A stretch of 7,567 bases of DNA from Prochloron sp. SP5CPC1 (GTDB taxonomy: Bacteria; Cyanobacteriota; Cyanobacteriia; Cyanobacteriales; Prochloraceae), in NCBI GenBank assembly GCA_014323965.1, contig JACONB010000262.1, positions 1 to 7,567 on the forward strand, read 5' to 3'. The notes under the pieces were generated by a model that did no database searches, had not been told where the DNA came from, and was given only the letters and a program-made list of their open reading frames with translations. Below, one piece after another: positions 1 through 5,138 of the stretch. Positions within the stretch are counted from its first letter, which is position 1, and every line of letters starts with the position of its first letter. Position numbers and translations under genes: made by a program.

Positions 1-1456
1 CAATGAGAATACAATCCGGTCGGTCGGGATGGAGCCGGACGTGAATCCCCCCATCAACGTTTAAACTGGTTGTCATGGTGCGGGCGATGGGAATTGCTGT
101 GGATTCTAGGTTCTGGATATTCATCCCCGTGGACATCAACCCCGCAATCAAAGAGCGGCTCACCATGCGGGAGACATTGCGCTGGTCCCGAGAAACCAAT
201 ACCTGAGAATTGGGTTTTAAAGTTGAGCCATAGGCAGCTCCCAGCTTAACTGCAAACTCCGGGGTAATATCGATATTGGCTAGTCCAGAAACTCCCCGCT
301 GACCGAAGAGATTACGAGCTGCCCTTCCTCCCCAAATCAGGTTGATATTCAAAATTGCTCCTGATTCTATTTTTTTACTGGGCCATATCCTTACTCCTGG
401 ACTGATTTGCGCTTCTTCTCCCACTGTACAAAGGGGACCCACCACAGCTCCTTCTAAAATTTGAGCGCGGCGATCTACTCGCGTACCTCTGGCGATGGTG
501 CAGGCGCTGAGATGGACTTCTTCCCCTATTGTCACCCCATTCCAAATAATGGGCCGCTTGAGTTCTGAGGACGCACCAATGGTCACGTTATCGCCGATAG
601 CTGTTCCAGCTGCGATGTGTACTTTGGCACCGATACGACAATTACTCCCAATCAGCACGTGGCTCTCCATTTTAGCCGATGGGTGGATATAAGTATTCTT
701 CCCCACCCAGATATTGTCCGATTTTTCTTTATAATCCCAATCCACTTTCACCTTGGAGTGTAAAGCGTCATAAATGCTCTGGCGATAAGTATCTAGATTA
801 CCCACATCGCACCAATAGCCCTCAGCCACATAACCGTACATGGGTTCTCCTTTCTCCAGTAGCAAAGGGAAGAGGTCTTTGGAAAAGTCCTTTTCTTCGT
901 CTTCAGGCAGATATTCCAATACTTCCCGCTCTAGGATATAAGTCCCAGTATTAACTGTATCGGAAAAAATTTCGCTAGTGGAAGGTTTTTCCAGAAAACG
1001 GCGAATGCGCTGCTCTTCATCGGTAATAACCACGCCAAATTCTACTGGATTGGGAACCCTGGTTAAGATGAGAGTTGCTTTAGACTGTTTTTGCTTGTGA
1101 AACTCAATTGCTGCTCCAATGTCGAAATCCGCAATACTATCGCCGCTAATAACTAAGAAGGTATCTTTTAATAACTCGGCAATGTTTTTCACGCAACCTG
1201 CCGTCCCTAGAGGTTCTTCTTCCTCAACAGCGTAGGTGATTTGGATGCCAAAGTCTCTACCATCGTGAAAGTAGTCTCGCATCACGTCAGGAAGGTAGTG
1301 AAGTGTGGCAATAACCTCCGTGACACCATGTCTTTTGAGCAGATTAATGATGTGTTCTGCAATCGGTCGGTTCAATACCGGCACCATCGGTTTGGGCAGG
1401 TCGCAGGTCAGGGGACGTAGTCTGGTACCGGAACCACCTGCCATCAGCACTGGCAT
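1..1456 (-). CDS. Sugar-phosphate nucleotidyltransferase / phosphomutase-like fusion (mannose-1-phosphate guanylyltransferase-type), 3' part outside window
   Basis: I read 485 uninterrupted codons on the minus strand; the gene continues past base 1. Residues 5-23 carry the nucleotidyltransferase signature (GGSGTRLRPLT then PKP). GDS at 105-107 and WCDVG at 215-219 supply the two expected metal-binding Asp residues. Residues ~250-360 are hexapeptide repeats of a left-handed beta-helix. A phosphomannomutase/phosphoglucomutase-like domain opens at ~378 (FGQRGVSG, 384-391; SRDQRNVSR, 422-430). Cyanobacterial proteins of this build are, from memory, about 840 residues, so roughly 350 are missing here because of the window edge. 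The likely reaction is NTP + sugar-1-phosphate to NDP-sugar in the cytosol, for glycan or glycolipid synthesis; GDP-mannose is the usual annotation but the sugar is not proven. The start is the ATG at 1456, because an in-frame TAA lies 21 bases upstream; no clear ribosome binding site is seen. The mutase serine loop looks replaced (see findings). Confidence 0.9.
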   Translation of the reverse strand, partial: MPVLMAGGSGTRLRPLTCDLPKPMVPVLNRPIAEHIINLLKRHGVTEVIATLHYLPDVMRDYFHDGRDFGIQITYAVEEEEPLGTAGCVKNIAELLKDTFLVISGDSIADFDIGAAIEFHKQKQSKATLILTRVPNPVEFGVVITDEEQRIRRFLEKPSTSEIFSDTVNTGTYILEREVLEYLPEDEEKDFSKDLFPLLLEKGEPMYGYVAEGYWCDVGNLDTYRQSIYDALHSKVKVDWDYKEKSDNIWVGKNTYIHPSAKMESHVLIGSNCRIGAKVHIAAGTAIGDNVTIGASSELKRPIIWNGVTIGEEVHLSACTIARGTRVDRRAQILEGAVVGPLCTVGEEAQISPGVRIWPSKKIESGAILNINLIWGGRAARNLFGQRGVSGLANIDITPEFAVKLGAAYGSTLKPNSQVLVSRDQRNVSRMVSRSLIAGLMSTGMNIQNLESTAIPIARTMTTSLNVDGGIHVRLHPDRPDCILI

Positions 1457-1502
1457 TGGAATTAAAATATAAATTTACATAAATAAATTTCTTGTTAAAG
1501 TT
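1457..1502. promoter_or_regulatory. Divergent 46-bp spacer between nucleotidyltransferase and cobK
   Basis: The two start codons, ATG at 1456 on minus and ATG at 1503 on plus, are only 46 bp apart. The spacer is very AT-rich, with TATAAA-like stretches at 1468-1473 and 1480-1485. Both promoters must overlap here or extend into the opposing coding sequences. No convincing -35/-10 pair or Shine-Dalgarno sequence can be assigned to either gene. Confidence 0.4.
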
Positions 1503-2282
1503 ATGAGAGATGGTGGACGAATCTGGTTGATTGGCGGAACGAGTGAAAGTGCAGTCATTGCCAGGCTCCTCACAGATGTTGGTATACCTTGTATTGTAAC
1601 AGTTACAACAAATAATGCAGAGCTACTCTATCCTCAGACCAGGGTATTGGTAGGGAAAATGTCAGGGTACATCATACCTCATTTTTTGCACAAAATGCAA
1701 ATAAGGGCAATTGTAGATGCAACTCATCCCTATGCAGTGGCTATTTCCCAATTGGCGATCGCCGCTTGTGCCCAACACAACATACCCTATCTGCGCTATG
1801 AACGTTCTGCTATGGTGGATTTAGGAGTATCCCCAAAAGCCAAAGTCATTGAACTAGAGAGCTTTGATACTCTCTTACAGGGGGATTACCTCCACAGAAA
1901 GAGAGTACTACTGACAATTGGTGTCAAAACTTTACCTGCCTTTAAACCTTGGCAAAACCGCTGTACCCTGTTTGCCCGCGTTCTACCAGAAGTCAACTCT
2001 TTACAAGTAGCAATCGAAGCTGGCTTTACTAGCGACAGGCTTTTTGCCCTTCGTCCCCCTATAAGTGCTGCCATGGAAAAAGCTCTCTGGGAACATTGGC
2101 AGATTTCCCTAGTAGTAACAAAAGCTAACGGTAGTGCAGGAGGAGAAGATGTTAAGCGTTCCGTAGCAGAAGCATTAGGCATTCCTTTGATTGTGATCGC
2201 CAGACCTCAAGTTGCCTATCCCCGCCAAACCAGCGATTTTGCCGCAGTGCTAAGATTTTGTCGTCAACATATCCTAGAATGA
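1503..2282 (+). CDS. cobK: Precorrin-6A (cobalt-precorrin-6A) reductase
   Basis: This 259-residue protein matches the usual CobK/CbiJ length. It reduces the macrocycle of precorrin-6A or its cobalt form with a nicotinamide cofactor during corrin ring synthesis of the cobalamin pathway, in the cytosol. Visible signatures are the N-terminal nucleotide-binding IGGTSES (10-16), VDATHPYA (71-78), the YLRYER segment (96-101), TIGVK (138-142), ARVLP (158-162), ALRPP (182-186) and the C-terminal VTKANGSAGG (205-214), followed by an IPLIVIARP strand (227-235). All are in the order expected for the family, and no break is seen. The ATG at 1503 puts the glycine-rich motif ten residues in, as is normal; only a weak purine stretch (AAAG) precedes it. 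The DUF2470 gene follows after 29 bp on the same strand and may be cotranscribed. A HIP1 site (1755-1762) lies inside. Whether the substrate carries cobalt cannot be told from sequence. Confidence 0.92.
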   Translation: MRDGGRIWLIGGTSESAVIARLLTDVGIPCIVTVTTNNAELLYPQTRVLVGKMSGYIIPHFLHKMQIRAIVDATHPYAVAISQLAIAACAQHNIPYLRYERSAMVDLGVSPKAKVIELESFDTLLQGDYLHRKRVLLTIGVKTLPAFKPWQNRCTLFARVLPEVNSLQVAIEAGFTSDRLFALRPPISAAMEKALWEHWQISLVVTKANGSAGGEDVKRSVAEALGIPLIVIARPQVAYPRQTSDFAAVLRFCRQHILE

Positions 2283-2311
2283 AGGCGAAAAATTGATAAT
2301 GCCAAATCCAA

Positions 2312-2596
2312 ATGTCAGAACCAATTACACCAGCTATTAGCGATCGCATTTGCAAGCACATGAATGAAGACCACGGGGACGCTTTAGTTTTCTACGCTAA
2401 AGCTTTTGGTAATGTGATTGCCACTGAGAAAGCGGAAATGGTCTCTATTGATCCTCAAGGTATGAATTTGACAGCGAGAATTCAAGGGGAAACTGTTCCA
2501 GTAAGGATTGAATTCGACCATTCCCTAAAAGATGCAGAAGATGCTCACCACACTTTAATCGATATGCTCAAAGCTGCAAAATCCATGAACAATTAA
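2312..2596 (+). CDS. DUF2470 domain protein (HugZ C-terminal-like), small
   Basis: The 94-residue protein is one DUF2470 domain with nothing else. It has the N-terminal helix with HMNEDH (16-21), the MVSIDPQGMNLTA segment (43-55), a valine-rich strand (VPVRIEF, 62-68), and a His-containing C-terminal helix (AEDAHHTLIDML, 75-86). DUF2470 occurs at the C-terminus of HugZ-type haem-degrading proteins and in plastid proteins that bind glutamyl-tRNA reductase, so a tetrapyrrole-linked role is plausible; the reaction or ligand of the stand-alone form is unknown to me. It lies 29 bp after cobK on the same strand, which fits a tetrapyrrole setting. It converges on the metalloprotease gene, with the two stop codons only 9 bp apart and no obvious terminator. 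The start has no strong ribosome binding site. A HIP1 site overlaps codons 10-12. Confidence 0.85.
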   Translation: MSEPITPAISDRICKHMNEDHGDALVFYAKAFGNVIATEKAEMVSIDPQGMNLTARIQGETVPVRIEFDHSLKDAEDAHHTLIDMLKAAKSMNN

Positions 2597-2605
2597 CCTA
2601 CCTTA

Positions 2606-3712
2606 TCATCGCGCCTTTTTTTGCAGCAGGCCAACAATGTTAGCTTTCTCCAGTATTCCCACTAAAATACCATTTTCCCTGACTACCGTTAACTCTTTAA
2701 TATTCTGCTGTTCCAGCAGCTTAACTACCTCTAACAGAGAGCGATCGGATTGAATGGTAGCAGTTGTAACAGGGGTTACCAACTCTTTTATTATAGTATG
2801 AGTCCACTGGGAAGTGGGAATGGTTTTCAGGTCATTCACTGTAATTGCTCCCAGAAGTTTCCCTTCTTCATCCGTAACTAAAAACTCGCTCCACTTATCC
2901 TGACCGATAACATATTCATTAGCAAATTCTCGCAGGTTCAAATCCCCTGTTACAATAGGACCATCGGGAGCTACCGCGTCAACAGCGGTCAAACTTGATA
3001 GTGTTTTGTTGAGTTTAGCATACTGGGCATAATTCCGAGCATTCTGCAATAAAAACCAACCAATTAATAAAGTCCAGAAGTTACCCACAGGAAGGATATC
3101 CAAAGTACCTAATCCACCTGCAATGACTGCTAACCAACCAAAGAATTGACCGAACCGACTGGCAAACAGAACTCCTTGATAGGGATTGCCAGTAAATTGC
3201 CAAACTGCTGCTTTGAGGATATTACCGCCATCTAGGGGCAAACCGGGAATTAAGTTAAATAATCCCAGCATTAAGTTAATTGCCCCCAGTAAAGAAAGAA
3301 TCGCTGCCAGCGGTGCGGGAAGGCTAATATATACACCGAACAAGGTAAATAAAGCAAATAAAAGCAGGCTAACTATGGGACCGGCGATGGCGATTAAAAA
3401 AGACTGCAAAGGTGTATCCGATTCTTTCTCCAAATTAGCCAAGCCGCCGAAGATAAATAAGGTAATAGATTTGACTTCAATTCCCTGGGCAATGGCAACC
3501 AAACTATGACCCAATTCATGAGCCAAAACGGAAGCAAATAACAACAGTGCGGCAATTAATCCCAAAAGCCAAGGGGTAATTCCTACCAGTTGAGGGAATC
3601 TTGTTAGTTCTCCTCCATAGGTTAAAGTCATTAATCCCAGGACTAAAAACCAGGAAGGATTCACGTAAAATGGTATACCGAATAAATTGCCCACCCGAAT
3701 ATTGCCCTTCAT
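2606..3712 (-). CDS. Site-2 protease family metalloprotease (M50) with two C-terminal CBS domains
   Basis: The 368-residue protein is an intramembrane zinc metalloprotease. HELGH at 65-69 gives two His zinc ligands and the catalytic Glu66, and NLIPGLPLDGG (153-163) gives the third ligand, Asp161. Hydrophobic segments at about 15-31, 48-76, 104-127, 134-156, 188-206 and 209-222 form the membrane core. The C-terminal third (~241-368) holds two CBS motifs, around 244-297 and 306-365, probably a cytosolic sensor for an adenine nucleotide or similar ligand. This matches the S2P/CBS subfamily (SpoIVFB- and Rip-related), which cleaves membrane-embedded substrates such as anti-sigma factors; the substrate here is unknown. 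The start is firm: AAGGAG on the minus strand (3721-3726) sits 8 bases before the ATG. A plausible promoter lies at 3788-3816, so it need not depend on the upstream M50B gene, 175 bp away on the same strand. All catalytic residues are present. Confidence 0.92.
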   Translation of the reverse strand: MKGNIRVGNLFGIPFYVNPSWFLVLGLMTLTYGGELTRFPQLVGITPWLLGLIAALLLFASVLAHELGHSLVAIAQGIEVKSITLFIFGGLANLEKESDTPLQSFLIAIAGPIVSLLLFALFTLFGVYISLPAPLAAILSLLGAINLMLGLFNLIPGLPLDGGNILKAAVWQFTGNPYQGVLFASRFGQFFGWLAVIAGGLGTLDILPVGNFWTLLIGWFLLQNARNYAQYAKLNKTLSSLTAVDAVAPDGPIVTGDLNLREFANEYVIGQDKWSEFLVTDEEGKLLGAITVNDLKTIPTSQWTHTIIKELVTPVTTATIQSDRSLLEVVKLLEQQNIKELTVVRENGILVGILEKANIVGLLQKKAR

Positions 3713-3720
3713 AGGATAAT

Positions 3721-3726
3721 CTCCTT
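3721..3726 (-). promoter_or_regulatory. Shine-Dalgarno of the CBS-containing S2P gene
   Basis: On the minus strand these bases read AAGGAG, 8 bases before the ATG at 3712. It is the best ribosome binding site in the window and fixes the start of the protease gene. Confidence 0.8.
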
Positions 3727-3787
3727 ATTATTAGCTTTGTTAATAGTTGCTAGCCTTCAAGATTCAAATTTCAGCTCCTTTTCTCTC

Positions 3788-3816
3788 ATTGTAACAAGAT
3801 ATAACGAATTTCTCAG
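3788..3816 (-). promoter_or_regulatory. Candidate sigma70-type promoter for the S2P gene
   Basis: On the minus strand, CTGAGA (3811-3816, four of six consensus -35 bases) is followed after exactly 17 bases by TACAAT (3788-3793, five of six -10 bases). Transcription would start near 3780, leaving a leader of about 68 bases. This is a consensus match read by eye. Confidence 0.45.
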
Positions 3817-3887
3817 GCTGAATATTGGCGTAAAACCCGTCCAGGGAAGTTCGGTCAAAATCTGGCAAATATCCTGGAGAGATAGCT

Positions 3888-4643
3888 TCACTCTCTTGAG
3901 AGGCGCAGGCTTTGGACTAAAAGGAAGATGGAGATCAGGCAGATTAAACTAGCCCAGAACCAATGAGGGAGAAATAACTGTTGGGCGATTTGACCCGTGT
4001 CGGAGGGGATCCTTTGACCGTTGATGACAACTCTATGAGTAAACAGGTAGCCAACCTGATGGTAGGTACTCACACAAGCTTGCACACCCAGGAATTGAAT
4101 TGTCGGGACATGGAAGGAGCGGGGTGCTCTGAGGGCAATTCCCAGAATAGCTAGACCCCAAAGAGGAATGACAAGTGCTCCGAAGGCAGATCTGACCCAA
4201 ATAAGTGCAGAAACAACCAAGAGAGCGCCGAGGAAGAGTAAAATATATTTAGCTGTTTTCCTGTTGCGACCCGCGAGAATGAAGAGGGAACCGGCGATGG
4301 CTGGTCCCAGGGGTCCCCCAGCAGCCACTAAAGCACGCCCGACTCTGCCTAAAAATAAGCTACCGCTGTGGGTGGCTAAACCGGAACCATTGGCAAAGAT
4401 TTCCAGCTTTTGGAAATTTCCCCCTAGGAAGAGAGCGGTCAAACCGTGACCCATTTCGTGAAACCAAGTTGCTAAAATGGAGAAGGGATATAGGAGATAG
4501 TTGCCCCAAGGTATTTGCCAAAGAATTATGGTAGCAATGGCACTAACTATTAACCAGTTGATTTGTATGTTATGGCGCAACCCTTGCTGATTCTCGGCAC
4601 CGCTGTTGAGTTCTAATTCTGTTTCCGGATCATATCTACTCAT
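3888..4643 (-). CDS. M50B-like membrane metalloprotease
   Basis: The 251-residue protein has a polar N-terminal tail (1-28), hydrophobic segments near 30-44, 48-60, 103-124, 132-150, 153-171 and 227-245, and HEMGH at 62-66, the zinc-protease motif with Glu63 as the catalytic base. SDTGQIAQQL (214-223) matches the late Ser-Asp motif typical of the M50B group, and Asp215 could be the third zinc ligand. Length and motif order fit the M50B-like family, which is distinct from the S2P/CBS protein encoded next to it. Substrate and physiological role are unknown; anti-sigma or membrane-protein cleavage is inference from the fold. No CBS or PDZ domain is present. The ATG at 4643 lacks a clear Shine-Dalgarno, but a TATAAT element lies 45-50 bases upstream. 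The conserved residues argue for an active enzyme. An alternative reading is a non-proteolytic membrane relative. Confidence 0.85.
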   Translation of the reverse strand: MSRYDPETELELNSGAENQQGLRHNIQINWLIVSAIATIILWQIPWGNYLLYPFSILATWFHEMGHGLTALFLGGNFQKLEIFANGSGLATHSGSLFLGRVGRALVAAGGPLGPAIAGSLFILAGRNRKTAKYILLFLGALLVVSALIWVRSAFGALVIPLWGLAILGIALRAPRSFHVPTIQFLGVQACVSTYHQVGYLFTHRVVINGQRIPSDTGQIAQQLFLPHWFWASLICLISIFLLVQSLRLSRE

Positions 4644-4687
4644 TTTCTAACACTTAATAGAGTTCATTTCCAACATATCTAATCCCA

Positions 4688-4714
4688 ATTATATACTACG
4701 GTGCTATTCTCCAA
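4688..4714 (-). promoter_or_regulatory. Candidate promoter of the M50B gene
   Basis: On the minus strand a perfect TATAAT (4688-4693) lies 15 bases after TTGGAG (4709-4714), a poor -35 with three of six matches. Initiation near 4681 would leave a leader of about 38 bases. The -10 is convincing but the -35 is not. Confidence 0.4.
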
Positions 4715-4733
4715 ATAGTTTTACAGAATTTCT

Positions 4734-4774
4734 CCCCCCCCTCTGTATCTCCCCATCACCCCATCACCCCATCA
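4734..4774 (-). repeat. CCCCATCA x3 tandem octamer plus C8 tract; G-quadruplex motif on minus strand
   Basis: Three perfect adjacent copies of CCCCATCA occupy 4751-4758, 4759-4766 and 4767-4774, preceded by eight C at 4734-4741. Read on the minus strand this gives G4, TGAT, G4, TGAT, G4, a nine-base loop, then G8. That satisfies an intramolecular G-quadruplex pattern with four-tetrad potential. It lies about 20 bp upstream of the candidate -35 of the M50B gene, on that gene's coding strand. C-rich short tandem repeats are common between cyanobacterial genes. Confidence 0.8.
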
Positions 4775-4811
4775 CTCTCGGAGTGTAATCTTTCAGTGAT
4801 GATTCTAGTTA

Positions 4812-4925
4812 GACAGCCTTGGACATAAACGTTGCGCTCAAACCGGTTTTTTGCATTTTCCTATAGTCACCGACTTTTTGCAAAATTGCTTGGGGGTTTC
4901 CCCTACATCTCCCTCCAAGGCTGTC
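4812..4925. repeat. 114-bp block bounded by a perfect 12-bp inverted repeat
   Basis: GACAGCCTTGGA (4812-4823) is matched exactly by its reverse complement at 4914-4925. The 90 bases between contain two 10-bp palindromes, AAACCGGTTT (4840-4849) and TTTTGCAAAA (4876-4885), a GGGG-TTT-CCCC hairpin (4893-4903), and a direct repeat of TTTTTGCA (4848-4855, 4875-4882). This could be a small non-autonomous mobile element or a folded RNA. I see no target-site duplication next to the repeats, which weakens the mobile-element reading. Confidence 0.6.
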
Positions 4926-4998
4926 AATTCTCTTTTTGATGCGTTTACCCTACTCCAAACTTTAGCCACAGATTATAAATTTTCAAGTTAATTGCTGT

Positions 4999-5025
4999 TT
5001 TGCAGATCACTCAACGTAGTAGAAT
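4999..5025 (+). promoter_or_regulatory. Weak candidate promoter for bicA
   Basis: TTTGCA (4999-5004, four of six) and TAGAAT (5020-5025, five of six) are separated by 15 bases, shorter than ideal. It would give a leader of about 107 bases before the TTG start. Other -10-like hexamers, such as TACAAT at 5052-5057, lack a partner. Confidence 0.25.
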
Positions 5026-5032
5026 AGGTATT

Positions 5033-5127
5033 ATTCAATGATTGCTTAATTTACAATCCAGGTTGATTCAATAGCGGAGTCTCATTTTTATTCTCATTCT
5101 CGGCTACTAATAGATACTGGATTCAAT
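5033..5127 (+). promoter_or_regulatory. Three ATTCAAT repeats in the bicA leader
   Basis: ATTCAAT occurs at 5033-5039, 5066-5072 and 5121-5127, spaced 33 and 55 bp start to start, so all three could lie on the same helix face. Two copies extend to TCAATG (5035-5040, 5123-5128), which resembles the left half of the NdhR/CcmR box known from cyanobacterial carbon-uptake genes. Neither has the right half at the expected distance. A regulatory role is inference. Confidence 0.25.
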
Positions 5128-5132
5128 GGGGA
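5128..5132 (+). promoter_or_regulatory. Shine-Dalgarno supporting the TTG start of bicA
   Basis: GGGGA (5128-5132) ends six bases before the TTG at 5139 and is the only ribosome-binding-like sequence near the start. The ATG that overlaps it (5126) is out of frame and meets a stop after three codons. Confidence 0.5.
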
Positions 5133-5138
5133 ATTAAT

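Larger units (their letters stand above)
4644..5138. other. 495-bp divergent intergenic region between the M50B gene and bicA
   Basis: No believable coding sequence is present; the longest ATG-started frames I found by eye are about 14 codons. From left to right it holds a minus-strand promoter candidate (4688-4714), a C-rich tract with three CCCCATCA octamers (4734-4774), a block bounded by a 12-bp inverted repeat with internal palindromes (4812-4925), a weak plus-strand promoter (4999-5025), and three ATTCAAT copies approaching the bicA start. Each is described separately. Confidence 0.75.

Noticed and set aside
495..954. Two plus-strand open frames (495-692 and 679-954) inside the nucleotidyltransferase gene
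   Set aside because: They are antisense to a strongly conserved coding sequence, have no recognisable domain or ribosome binding site, and their composition follows the opposite-strand codons.
1886..2361. Minus-strand open frames 1886-2182 and 2152-2361
   Set aside because: They lie opposite cobK and the start of the DUF2470 gene, both of which carry clear family motifs; the predicted proteins resemble no family.
3891..3902. CTCTC-TT-GAGAG as a terminator of the M50B gene
   Set aside because: The arms are five bases with an impossible two-base loop (four with a usable loop), the site abuts the stop codon inside the gene, and no T-run follows on the minus strand.
3737..3952. Plus-strand open frame of 71 codons in the spacer between the two protease genes
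   Set aside because: It overlaps the 3' end of the M50B gene and runs antisense through the promoter candidate of the S2P gene. No ribosome binding site, no recognisable domain.
3186..4449. Plus-strand open frames 3186-3509 and 4168-4449
   Set aside because: They are mirror frames of the two metalloprotease genes, rich in Lys, Pro and Ala as expected from the complement of membrane-protein codons.
4751..4774. CRISPR-like repetition
   Set aside because: The octamers are directly adjacent with no spacers, so this is a short tandem repeat and not an array.
4812..4925. Definite MITE call for the inverted-repeat block
   Set aside because: The 12-bp ends are perfect, but I see no target-site duplication beside them and cannot check copy number, so it is reported as an unexplained structured block.
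5035..5056. A complete NdhR/CcmR operator (TCAATG-N10-ATCAAT) upstream of bicA
   Set aside because: The left half is perfect but the bases ten positions on are TTACAA, so the full box is not there; only the repeated half-site is reported.
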